Assembly: GCA_023420935.1 (NCBI GenBank)
Contig: JAEZUR010000154.1
Span: forward strand, 1 to 49,915
DNA from: Bacillota bacterium
GTDB taxonomy: Bacteria > Bacillota > Clostridia > Lachnospirales > Lachnospiraceae
DNA: 49,915 nt
Reading direction: 5' to 3'
Each line of letters opens with the position of its first letter. The stretch's first letter is position 1. This document shows, piece by piece, positions 17,089 through 25,217 of this stretch. The notes under the pieces are model-generated. The model ran no database searches and was not told where the DNA came from. It saw only the letters and a program-made list of their open reading frames with translations. The position numbers and the translations under genes were made by a program.

Positions 17089-18399
17089 TTATTTCACTGC
17101 GTCAACTGCTTTTTGCGTATCTTCAGCTGCCTGTTCTGGTGTCTTAGCACCTGTCATAACCTCCTGGAATCCACCTTGGATTGCTGATGAGTAGGATGGC
17201 CATGCTGCAGAAGGTCCTCTAGGGATTGATGTTTCTAGCTGTTGAATGAAAGCTGCTTGAATTGGATCATTCGTCCAGTAAGCATCTTTAGCTGCTTCTG
17301 TTTTTGGAGGGAAAGAACCGTACATTTTCATGGCATCAACCATTACTTGTGTCTGATCATAATATTTTAAGAAAGCAACAGCTCCTCCAACATCATCTTT
17401 CTTTACAACTCCCATATTTTCTCCACCAAGGATAGAAGTTGCTTGGCCAGAGTTTGCATCACGTTTTGGAAGTACGGTGACTCCATAGTTAAGGTCTGGT
17501 GCGTTCTTTGCAATTCCTGGTATCTGCCATGGGCCATTCTGCTGCATTGCGAGGTTTCCTGCAATGAAGTTATTATTTACATCGGATTGAGTCCAGTTAA
17601 CAACTTCTTTTGTCCAAGATCCTTCTTTTATCATATCCTGCATGAAAGCAAAGGCATCCGTTCCACCTTTGATATCAGTATAGGAACCACCTGCTGTATA
17701 AAGCCATTGAAGACATTGGAATGTTCCTTCATCTGTATTTGTTGCTGCATTACCAAATCCATAAACACCATCCTTGGTTAATTTATTTGCCATTTCTCTA
17801 AATTGATCCCAAGTCGTGTTTTCATCAGGATATGCTAAACCTGCAGCATCAAATAAATCCTTATTATAGAAAAGTGCAGTACAATTCGTAGCAAATGGGA
17901 TACCATAATGTTTACCATCCATCATTGTGGATTCTAATGGTCCCTGTATGTACTCATCCCATTTAATATCCTTTGCTGCATCACTGATATCAGCAAAAAG
18001 TCCTAGGGAAATGAAAGAAGCCATACTACATCCATCTAGAATTACTAAGTCAGGCAATTCTCCAGAAGCAATTCCTAAAGTTAACTGTTTCTCGTAATCT
18101 GCAAATGGTACATAAACATGGGATGCTTTATACTGTGTTTGTGATGAATTAAAACCATCAATCAGTTTCTGCATCATTTCTTTTTGTGCATCTGTCTCAA
18201 AATAATCCCAGATCACAACTTCTTTCACTTCGCCTGAATCAGAACCACTGTCTGTTTCAGTTGCAGCGGCGTCGTCCTTTGTAGTGGAAGCCGGGGTATT
18301 TTGATTGGTACTTGTCTTGGTAGAGCTAGAACATCCAGCTAATGTAGAAATAGCCAATGTTGCAGCTAATACAAGCGCTACTAAACGTTTCTGTCTCAT
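17089..18399 (-). CDS. Sugar ABC transporter solute-binding lipoprotein (copy 1)
   Basis: The 436-residue extracellular lipoprotein has signal MRQKRLVALVLAATLAISTLAGCSSS (lipobox TLAGC) and a Ser/Thr/Asp-rich linker to about residue 58. The body is a family-1 binding protein (EVVIWDYFETDAQKEMMQKLIDGFNSS... GIPFATNCTALFYNKDLFDAAG...). GGGAGG lies before the ATG, and it has its own promoter. It is clearly paralogous to the next gene upstream. Being directly in front of the two permeases, it is the likely uptake component. Confidence 0.95.
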   Translation of the reverse strand: MRQKRLVALVLAATLAISTLAGCSSSTKTSTNQNTPASTTKDDAAATETDSGSDSGEVKEVVIWDYFETDAQKEMMQKLIDGFNSSQTQYKASHVYVPFADYEKQLTLGIASGELPDLVILDGCSMASFISLGLFADISDAAKDIKWDEYIQGPLESTMMDGKHYGIPFATNCTALFYNKDLFDAAGLAYPDENTTWDQFREMANKLTKDGVYGFGNAATNTDEGTFQCLQWLYTAGGSYTDIKGGTDAFAFMQDMIKEGSWTKEVVNWTQSDVNNNFIAGNLAMQQNGPWQIPGIAKNAPDLNYGVTVLPKRDANSGQATSILGGENMGVVKKDDVGGAVAFLKYYDQTQVMVDAMKMYGSFPPKTEAAKDAYWTNDPIQAAFIQQLETSIPRGPSAAWPSYSSAIQGGFQEVMTGAKTPEQAAEDTQKAVDAVK

Positions 18400-18450
18400 A
18401 AAAAATCCTCCCTTATTTTTTCTCTCAGAGCACCTATGCCTGATAAGATT

Positions 18451-18479
18451 ATTATAAGAGAGGATTTAAGTTGTAGTAA
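18451..18479 (-). promoter_or_regulatory. Promoter in front of binding protein 1
   Basis: On the minus strand TTACTA (18474-18479), 17 bases and TATAAT (18451-18456). The -35 is poor, which suits a promoter activated by the adjacent AraC-type regulator. It separates a transporter/enzyme unit from the upstream sensory unit. Confidence 0.6.
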
Positions 18480-18514
18480 TTCTAAATATTTAAGCTTAGT
18501 GGACTTTTTTCAGA

Positions 18515-19747
18515 TTAATTTTTCTCTTGTTCCATTAATTCTTTCATTTTATGTTTCAAGTCACGTGTAATTTCTTTCGGAGTCGCTTCACCGGTCATTA
18601 AATTGTAAGAAGCTTCTGATAATAAATTAGATATCTGTGTCCATTGGGTATACAAACTTCTTGGCATACCAACTTTCATCTGCTCTACAAAAATAGCGTA
18701 ATCCGAATTTTCTCTTGCCAACTGTTCTGCCAATGATACCTTTGGTGGCAGTGCATAGGCCATTTTACTGGCTCTTTGCATGACAGAATCCTGATTATAA
18801 TACTCTAGAAAAGCCATTGCACCATCTATATTTTTTCCTTTTATAACTCCTAAGTTTTCACCACCAGTTATGATCACAGATTTTTCATCAACTGGTAATG
18901 CTGTGATTCCATAGGATATTTTTTCTTGCTGTAAGATGGGAAGTACCCATGGCCCATTCTCCATCATAGCGGTTTCACCGGCAACAAATTTTCTTGCAAC
19001 ATCATTTTGTGACCAGTTAATACAATTTGTATCCATATATCCATTCTTAAGCAACTCTTGAAGATAGGTAAATGCTCGCCTCGTTTTATTACTTCCTATT
19101 GTTGGTATCGTTTCTCCTGTTGAAAGAATCCATGGAAGAATTTGAAATGCAGATTGTTCCCCTTCCGCTGCAGACATTGCAAAACCATAATGGTCTGCAT
19201 TGGTTAACTTCTGCGTAGCCAGTGAAAAATCCTCCCAGCTTTTTGGTGGATCGATATTCGCTTGTTCTAACATATCTGTATTATAAATTAACGCAACATT
19301 ATTACAACAAAAAGGGATACCATAATACCTTCCATTGTATTGAACAGATTTCCATACTTGAGGATAATAATCATCTGTATTGCTCCATTTGTTCAAGTAA
19401 CTACTAATATCTTCAAATAGATCCAGATTTACATAGGTAGACATATCAGGATTATCAATGATTACCATATCTGGAAGCTGATTTTCTGTCACCCCAATAG
19501 AAAGACGTTTTGTAAAATCTTCCATTGGAATATAGCTCCAACTCGCAGTATATTTTTCCTGGGACAGATTAAACTCCTGGATTAGCATATCTAAGCTTGC
19601 TTGCTGGGCTTCTGTTTCATAGTAAGACCATAATGTAATTGTTTCCTTTTTTACGGATGGTTCTGTATCTATTTTGGCCTTACTGTCACACCCAACCATA
19701 GTAAATACAAGTATGGAAACCAGTAATATTACGTATAATCTTTTCAT
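18515..19747 (-). CDS. Solute-binding lipoprotein (copy 2), probably a sensory partner
   Basis: The 410-residue lipoprotein has signal MKRLYVILLVSILVFTMVGCDSK (lipobox MVGC) and a family-1 solute-binding fold. It aligns throughout with copy 1: ITLWSYYETEAQQASLDMLI against VVIWDYFETDAQKEMMQKLI, and similar FVAGETAMMENGPWVLP / FIAGNLAMQQNGPWQIP segments. It starts 12 bases after the response-regulator gene, with AGGAGG upstream, so it is cotranscribed with the two-component system and separated from copy 1 by a promoter. This suggests a role in ligand sensing with the kinase, though it could equally serve the same permeases. Confidence 0.92.
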   Translation of the reverse strand: MKRLYVILLVSILVFTMVGCDSKAKIDTEPSVKKETITLWSYYETEAQQASLDMLIQEFNLSQEKYTASWSYIPMEDFTKRLSIGVTENQLPDMVIIDNPDMSTYVNLDLFEDISSYLNKWSNTDDYYPQVWKSVQYNGRYYGIPFCCNNVALIYNTDMLEQANIDPPKSWEDFSLATQKLTNADHYGFAMSAAEGEQSAFQILPWILSTGETIPTIGSNKTRRAFTYLQELLKNGYMDTNCINWSQNDVARKFVAGETAMMENGPWVLPILQQEKISYGITALPVDEKSVIITGGENLGVIKGKNIDGAMAFLEYYNQDSVMQRASKMAYALPPKVSLAEQLARENSDYAIFVEQMKVGMPRSLYTQWTQISNLLSEASYNLMTGEATPKEITRDLKHKMKELMEQEKN

Positions 19748-19758
19748 AAGAAAACCTC

Positions 19759-21270
19759 CTAATTTAGCTGGCGGTATTCGCCAGGCGAGATACCTTGTTC
19801 TTCTTTAAATACGCGTATAAAATATTTTGAATCACTGTAGCCAACCTGTTGTGCAATTTCATATATTTTCAAATCAGAACCCTTTAATAGTCGTTTTGCG
19901 TGGCTAATTCGGAACTGCTTTAAAAAAGCCGAAAAAGTCATTTTCATTTCTTTGTTAAATAAGGTACTTAAATACTCTGGTGTTATTTCTAGTTTTCTTG
20001 CTACTTCTTCCATGGTGATACCTTCTTGATAATGTTCACGAATGTAATTTATTGCCCTACGAATGGTGTAGTTCCTTATATCCTCTTTCTTCTCCTTCCC
20101 GTTTAGGTAAGGGGTTATGGTGTCCTTGAATAATGTTTCTAATTCTGATAGTAAAAAGCTATCATTAACATTGATCACCGAGTTTTTACTCTGGACTTGC
20201 TCATAGAGTTTTATATCAATCTCATAATACATGTTTATTAGGAACGTAATCATCTTACTATAACCATGTTTCACATTGGATGGTGCATATCTATTTTTTC
20301 GAAAATAATCTACAAACTCATCTGCATAGGTTAGTACCTGAGATTCTGTACCATTACAAATAGCTGTTTTTAATTTCAATTCGATATTAGATGGATACAC
20401 ATAGGTATCTGACCGAAAGGATTCCACTAACGTTTGGGTCAGTAGCTGTCTATTTCCCAGAACAAGTCCATATTTCAATTGGTTTTGAAGCATTTTAATG
20501 ACTGTGTGAAAATCATTTATATCTGTAAACCATGTTCCAGTCCAGATCCCAGTGTTATCCTTTTCCATAAATGCTAATTTTCTCTCAAATGTATGTTTTA
20601 CTTTATCCCAAGATAACGTGCCCGCAATTAGATAAATAATCTGCTGATGAGATTCCATGGGAACAGAATAAATAGAAATTGGTTCATATTTGTCTTCTAT
20701 CTCACGAATGATATCCGTACACTGATTTTTATACTCCAATGAAGAGTTCCCAAGATACCCCAAGAAGACACTATATGTCACCGATGGGTCTAAACAACAC
20801 ATTTCTTTTAATTGTGAATAACTATGAAGTCGCTCTTGTTCATCGCATAATAGAATATTTCGTAACAGAGTTTCCGGCTTACCTTTTTGACTTTCTTCTT
20901 CTTTGGCAATACAGTTCGTAATCCGATCCAGAATCTGAATAACCTCTTCCACTCCAATGGGTTTCAGTAAATAATCATCCACGCCTAACTGTATGGCTTT
21001 CTTCGCATATTCAAATTCAGAATAACCACTCAAAATGACAACATGTTGGTTGACACCCATTTCCTGTAATTTCATTAGCATTTGAAGTCCATCCATGTCG
21101 GGCATTCGAATATCTGTCATAACTAAATCCGGACGATATCGAATAATTAGATTCATACCTTCGCTCCCATTTTTTGCTTCACCAACTACGGTATGTGATG
21201 TATGCTTTGTAATTAAGTTTGATATACCTTCTCGAATTTTAACTTCATCTTCAACAATAAGAATTCTCAT
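19759..21270 (-). CDS. Response regulator, AraC-type output (YesN family)
   Basis: The 503-residue regulator has a receiver domain (residues 1-120; phospho-acceptor Asp in LVMTDIRMPDMDG, about residue 54; Lys in DDYLLKPIG), a long variable middle segment, and a C-terminal AraC double helix-turn-helix (ITMEEVARKLEITPEYLSTLFNKEM... IYEIAQQVGYSDSKYFIRVFKEEQGISPGEYR). Its start is 2 bases after the kinase stop and its Shine-Dalgarno lies in the kinase gene, so the pair is coupled. It probably activates the promoter before binding protein 1. Confidence 0.96.
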   Translation of the reverse strand: MRILIVEDEVKIREGISNLITKHTSHTVVGEAKNGSEGMNLIIRYRPDLVMTDIRMPDMDGLQMLMKLQEMGVNQHVVILSGYSEFEYAKKAIQLGVDDYLLKPIGVEEVIQILDRITNCIAKEEESQKGKPETLLRNILLCDEQERLHSYSQLKEMCCLDPSVTYSVFLGYLGNSSLEYKNQCTDIIREIEDKYEPISIYSVPMESHQQIIYLIAGTLSWDKVKHTFERKLAFMEKDNTGIWTGTWFTDINDFHTVIKMLQNQLKYGLVLGNRQLLTQTLVESFRSDTYVYPSNIELKLKTAICNGTESQVLTYADEFVDYFRKNRYAPSNVKHGYSKMITFLINMYYEIDIKLYEQVQSKNSVINVNDSFLLSELETLFKDTITPYLNGKEKKEDIRNYTIRRAINYIREHYQEGITMEEVARKLEITPEYLSTLFNKEMKMTFSAFLKQFRISHAKRLLKGSDLKIYEIAQQVGYSDSKYFIRVFKEEQGISPGEYRQLN

Positions 21271-21272
21271 GA

Positions 21273-23090
21273 TTATCTCTCCCGTTCTATAATAGGAATA
21301 TTAATTGTAATGATGGTACCCATTTCTTCCACACTGCTAACATTCCACGAAGCTTCTTTTCCATAATACATATCCATTCTTGTAAATGAATTCTGAAGTC
21401 CTATTCCTGGTTTATCATCTGTAATTACCTTGTCTCTATTATTAAATTCCTTTACTAACTCTGGTGCCATTCCATGACCATTATCCTCAATTATAATGTT
21501 TATGAAATCTTCCTTTTCATCCAATTGAATATCAATACGGATAACACCGCCGTATTCTATCCCTTTAAATCCATGCGTAATGGAATTTTCAATGAATGGC
21601 TGTAGTAACAGCTTGTACATCTTAACAGGATAAGCTTTTTCGTCCACAGATAAATTACATGTAAATGCATTATTAAAACGCATCTTTTGGAGACTTGTAT
21701 ATTTTACAATCCAATCTGCGATTTCTCGGATCGTTGCCATTTCATTGCTTTTATTAATACTATAACGTAAAATAACACCCAAGTTAATTAACATTTTACT
21801 GATCTCATATTCTTCTTTTTCAATTGCCATCCAATTAATGGAATCCAATGTGTTATAAAGAAAATGTGGATTAATCTGTGCCTCAAGGGCATGAATTTCA
21901 GCATCCTTTTGTTTTCTCGTAGCCTGTGTCACCTCTTGAATCAATAGTTTTATTTTATCCGTCATATCATTAAAATTATCCGCAATCTGTCCTATCTCAT
22001 CCTTACTTTCTACCGGTACCACTACATCTAGATTACCAGATTGTATTTGCTTCATACCTTTTATCACACTACCAATGGAAGCCGCCAGTTTTCGTACTGT
22101 TATAATAATTAGTAATCCAGAAAAAATTAGAGCAACGATGCCAATCAATATAAAACTATTCTGTGATTTCTTGATATCCTTTAACATGTAATTTTCATCA
22201 TAAACATTATAAAAAGTCCACCCAGTTTTTTCATCATAATATTGGTTTACTGCCGTTTTTTTATTCTGCAAGAGTCCACTAACCTTCACAAAATGGGTGA
22301 TAGAAATCTTAGGGGTTATCGTTATACCAGAAAATGTTTCATCTGGATAGGAAATTACTGTCCTATTTTGATCTAATATAAAATTAATATTATTTAAATT
22401 GTTCCCTGTTTCATTGGAACTCTCTTGGCAAATAGTCTCTAGAACTTTTTCATCCACGCTCATGATAACCGTAGCTATGGATCCTCTTTCCAGATTATCC
22501 AGATCATAAATACGCTTAGATATATGAAATAGGTGAACTTGCCCCTTTCCATCCGTAAGAACTGCAGTAGGCGTAATCACCATACTGGCTTGATCTTCTG
22601 CATTTTGATACGGTGTGATTTGTCTTAGATCCTGATAACCCGACCAAAGATTATCCAGGGTAGAGCCTGTCTCAAAATCATATGTAACTGATGTTCCATT
22701 ATCACATACTACACTAATACAGCGAATACCTTTGGTAGAGGAATTATACTGTTTTATTCGATTATTAATCTGATTGTATGCTGCTGCCTTCTGATTAGAA
22801 TCCTCATCCAGAAGTATATTAATATTATCAATAATCTGATCATCAATATAAATCTGATAAAGTAAATTGGTATACACCTCTAATGTTAGGTTAACACGTT
22901 CTGCTATCTGTGTAAGATTATTAACCATAAGCTGATTTACCTTTTCAGTAAGATAATGTGTATTTAAATGAGAAGAAATGGATTGAATCAGAAGAATAGG
23001 AAGAATTGCACCAAAAAGAAAGGAAAATAACATCTTCGTGCCAATCTTCCAATCAAGATAACGTTTTAAAAAATGTTTCCGCATTTCCAT
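21273..23090 (-). CDS. Sensor histidine kinase (YesM/LytS type)
   Basis: The membrane kinase of about 605 residues has TM1 (MLFSFLFGAILPILLI), an extracellular sensor domain of about 270 residues, TM2 (FILIGIVALIFSGLLIIITV), a HAMP domain, and a His_kinase domain with the phospho-His in INPHFLYNTLDSINWMAIE. The ATPase N box is FIENSITHG and the G box DNGHGMAPE. Start: ATG at 23090 (MEMRKHFLKRY) has GGGG 9 bases upstream and is preferred over 23105. First gene of the sugar locus, with promoter at 23128-23156. The ligand may reach it through binding protein 2. Confidence 0.95.
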   Translation of the reverse strand: MEMRKHFLKRYLDWKIGTKMLFSFLFGAILPILLIQSISSHLNTHYLTEKVNQLMVNNLTQIAERVNLTLEVYTNLLYQIYIDDQIIDNINILLDEDSNQKAAAYNQINNRIKQYNSSTKGIRCISVVCDNGTSVTYDFETGSTLDNLWSGYQDLRQITPYQNAEDQASMVITPTAVLTDGKGQVHLFHISKRIYDLDNLERGSIATVIMSVDEKVLETICQESSNETGNNLNNINFILDQNRTVISYPDETFSGITITPKISITHFVKVSGLLQNKKTAVNQYYDEKTGWTFYNVYDENYMLKDIKKSQNSFILIGIVALIFSGLLIIITVRKLAASIGSVIKGMKQIQSGNLDVVVPVESKDEIGQIADNFNDMTDKIKLLIQEVTQATRKQKDAEIHALEAQINPHFLYNTLDSINWMAIEKEEYEISKMLINLGVILRYSINKSNEMATIREIADWIVKYTSLQKMRFNNAFTCNLSVDEKAYPVKMYKLLLQPFIENSITHGFKGIEYGGVIRIDIQLDEKEDFINIIIEDNGHGMAPELVKEFNNRDKVITDDKPGIGLQNSFTRMDMYYGKEASWNVSSVEEMGTIITINIPIIERER

Positions 23091-23127
23091 AAATATCAAC
23101 CCCATAAGTAATAACTTAATTGAATCT

Positions 23128-23156
23128 ATTTTAATCTAATCCATACTATAGTGCAA
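23128..23156 (-). promoter_or_regulatory. Promoter of the sensor kinase operon
   Basis: On the minus strand TTGCAC (23151-23156), 17 bases and TAAAAT (23128-23133); both boxes match the consensus at five of six positions. It lies just downstream of the long inverted repeat. Confidence 0.7.
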
Positions 23157-23201
23157 GTAAAACGTTTAATACCAGCCAGCTCTTCAAGCATTGGATAACC
23201 A

Positions 23202-23375
23202 GCCAGCGCCAAGTAGCAGGTTAGCATTCCCCTAATGCACTGTAGGGAAAACAAAAAATCTGGTATATGTATGGCAATGGTGGACATATCATGTCCAACC
23301 AATGACTACACTATACCAGATTTATGTTTTCTCTCCAGTGTGTGAGGGAATGCTAACCTGCTACTTGGTGCTGGC
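23202..23375. repeat. Long imperfect inverted repeat (about 174 bases)
   Basis: The 30-base outer arms (23202-23231 and 23346-23375) pair with one mismatch. Inside, blocks CACTG, GAAAACA and AATCTGGTATA on the left find complements on the right, separated by small internal loops, and the tip is a perfect TGGACAT / ATGTCCA hairpin (23281-23297). The whole unit could fold as one long hairpin. It codes for nothing I can see. The direct repeat ACCAGCCAGC (23171-23180 and 23198-23207) flanks the left arm. No target duplication is visible. It could be a miniature inverted-repeat element or a structured RNA; it fills most of the 300-base gap between purH and the kinase gene. Confidence 0.85.
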
Positions 23376-23407
23376 GTCCCCTTTCCACACTTGACTATGG
23401 CATCCTA

Positions 23408-24967
23408 TTAATGTTTAAAATGTCTCATCCCCGTAAACACCATTGCGATTCCATACTCATTACATTTCTTAATAGAATCTTCGTCACGAATAGATCCACC
23501 TGGTTGAATAATAGCAGTTATTCCTGCTTGGTGAGCAGCTTCTACACTATCATCAAATGGGAAGTATGCATCGGATGCTAGAACTGCACCCTTCGTAGCC
23601 TCATCACTGATTAATTCTGCTGCATGCTCAAAACATTGTTTTGTTGCCCATACACGGTTAACCTGCCCTGGTCCAATTCCAATAGATTGCTTATTTTTAG
23701 CAACTGCAATTCCGTTGGATTTCACGAACTTAACAACCTTCCACGCAAACATCATGTCTTCCATTTCTTTATCGGTTGGTTTTCTATCTGTAACAACTTT
23801 AAGATCTGCTTCTTCAATTAATTTACTATCTATGGTCTGAACGATTAAACCACCATTTACTTTCTTTAAATCATATGCATTTTCATCTTGTGGAACTTCA
23901 ATGTTTGGAAGTTCAAGAATTCTTACATTTTTCTTTGTCTGGAATAATTCCAATGCATCCTTGTCATAAGCTGGTGCAACAACTACTTCTAGGAATACTG
24001 GCATCATTTTCTCAGCTAATGCCTTTGTAACCTTTCTATTTGCAACAACAATACCACCATAAATAGATACTTTGTCAGCTGTAAATGCTTTATCCCAAGC
24101 TTCTAATAAATCGTCATTGGCTCCACTACCAACACCACATGGGTTACCATGTTTACAAGCAACGATTGTTGGCTCTGTAAATTCTTTTAATAATTCTAAT
24201 GCACCATTGGTATCGTTGATGTTATTGAAAGATAATTCTTTTCCATTTAACTGTACTGCATCTGCAAGAGAACCTTTTCTCTTCCCAATTTCACGATAAA
24301 ATGCTGCTGCCTGGTGAGGATTTTCACCATATCTCATATCCTGAACTTTTTCAAATGTCATAGTTAATGTTTCTGGTAATTCATGATCATTTCTTTCTTT
24401 CTTAAGATAATCAGCAATCATCGTATCATAATTGGATGTATGCATGAATACTTTTTGCATCAAGTAGAACTTGGTGTCCAGTGATACGGTTTTATTTGCT
24501 TTTAATTCAGATAACACTTTTTCATAATCTCTAGGATCAACCACAACTGCAACATCTTGATAGTTCTTTGCTGCTGAACGAAGCATAGTAGGTCCACCGA
24601 TATCGATATTCTCAACTGCCTCATCTCTAGTTACACCATCTTTTAAAATAGTAGCCTTAAAAGGATATAAATTAACAACAACGATATCAATTGTTTCAAT
24701 GCTTAAGTCTTCTAATTGTTTCATGTGGTCTGGCTTGCTTCTCATAGCAAGAAGCCCAGCATGAACGATTGGATGTAATGTTTTTACACGTCCATCTAAA
24801 CATTCTGGGAAACCAGTTAATTCTGAAATCTCTATCGCCTTGATTCCTTCTTCTTTTAACTTGTTATAAGTTCCACCAGTTGAGATAATCTCAATTCCAA
24901 GTGCTGTTAATTCTTTTGCAAATTCAACGATACCTGTTTTGTCCGAAACACTGATTAATGCTCTCAT
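23408..24967 (-). CDS. purH: Bifunctional AICAR formyltransferase / IMP cyclohydrolase
   Basis: The 519-residue enzyme carries out the last two steps of de novo IMP synthesis: AICAR to FAICAR with 10-formyl-THF, then cyclisation to IMP. The N-terminal MGS-like cyclohydrolase domain begins MRALISVSDKTGIVEFAKEL with STGGTYNKL and GRVKTLHP. The transformylase domain includes MRYGENPHQAAAFY, CKHGNPCGVG and SDAYFPFDDSVEAA. Full family length. AAAGGAGA lies before the ATG. It is preceded by a ZTP riboswitch, which fits because ZTP/ZMP (the AICAR nucleotide) accumulates when this step lacks folate. No other pur gene adjoins it. Confidence 0.98.
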   Translation of the reverse strand: MRALISVSDKTGIVEFAKELTALGIEIISTGGTYNKLKEEGIKAIEISELTGFPECLDGRVKTLHPIVHAGLLAMRSKPDHMKQLEDLSIETIDIVVVNLYPFKATILKDGVTRDEAVENIDIGGPTMLRSAAKNYQDVAVVVDPRDYEKVLSELKANKTVSLDTKFYLMQKVFMHTSNYDTMIADYLKKERNDHELPETLTMTFEKVQDMRYGENPHQAAAFYREIGKRKGSLADAVQLNGKELSFNNINDTNGALELLKEFTEPTIVACKHGNPCGVGSGANDDLLEAWDKAFTADKVSIYGGIVVANRKVTKALAEKMMPVFLEVVVAPAYDKDALELFQTKKNVRILELPNIEVPQDENAYDLKKVNGGLIVQTIDSKLIEEADLKVVTDRKPTDKEMEDMMFAWKVVKFVKSNGIAVAKNKQSIGIGPGQVNRVWATKQCFEHAAELISDEATKGAVLASDAYFPFDDSVEAAHQAGITAIIQPGGSIRDEDSIKKCNEYGIAMVFTGMRHFKH

Positions 24968-25003
24968 TCTTTTTCTCCTTTAAGATAAATGAATTAGTAA
25001 CTG

Positions 25004-25067
25004 AAAAAACCGCCTGAGAACCATTTGTATTATGCAAAGCATACTGTTACAAGCGGTGCCCAGGCGG
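25004..25067 (-). terminator. Ligand-controlled terminator of the purH leader
   Basis: On the minus strand ACCGCCTGGG (the 3' pseudoknot strand of the aptamer) pairs with CTCAGGCGGT, followed by TTTTTT. The overlap of aptamer and terminator strand is the switch. Confidence 0.88.
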
Positions 25068-25127
25068 TCGGCAATTGGTATCTGTACTCCCTATGGGTAA
25101 TCTCCCATTTTCCGCCAGTCGTACAGA
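25004..25127 (-). ncRNA. ZTP (pfl) riboswitch upstream of purH
   Basis: Reading the minus strand: stem CTGTAC, then GACTGGCGGAAAATGGGAG, the paired ATTACCCAT region, GGGAGTACAG closing the first stem, a linker, and GCCGACCGCCTGGGCA. The first half and the CCGCCTGGGC element are the conserved parts of the pfl/ZTP class, which turns on one-carbon and purine genes when ZTP or ZMP accumulates. The final CCGCCTGGG strand can instead pair with CTCAGGCGG (25010-25018) to form the terminator, so ligand binding should allow read-through. Confidence 0.93.
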
Positions 25128-25137
25128 TTATATTGTT

Positions 25138-25166
25138 AGTGTACCCTATTTTGAACAAAAAAACAA
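25138..25166 (-). promoter_or_regulatory. Promoter of the purH riboswitch transcript
   Basis: On the minus strand TTGTTT (25161-25166), 17 bases and TACACT (25138-25143), which puts the transcript start just before the first aptamer stem. A TATAAT at 25127-25132 is too close to the aptamer to be the -10. Confidence 0.55.
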
Positions 25167-25204
25167 TGTTTCTTATTCATAATAAATTCTTATTATATTC
25201 ATAA
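25154..25204 (-). terminator. Possible weak terminator after the YcdB/SLH-like gene
   Basis: AT-rich imperfect stem (CTTAT and TAATA pairs) at 25172-25204, followed on the minus strand by a run of seven T that also forms part of the purH -35 region. Confidence 0.35.
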
Positions 25205-25217
25205 GCTTTGGTTGTAA

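Noticed and set aside
23160..23400. Insertion sequence remnant.
   Set aside because: No transposase fragment and no target duplication are visible; only the inverted repeat is supported.
25127..25132. TATAAT as the -10 of the purH transcript.
   Set aside because: A start 7 bases downstream would cut into the first aptamer stem; TACACT with TTGTTT at 17 bases fits better.
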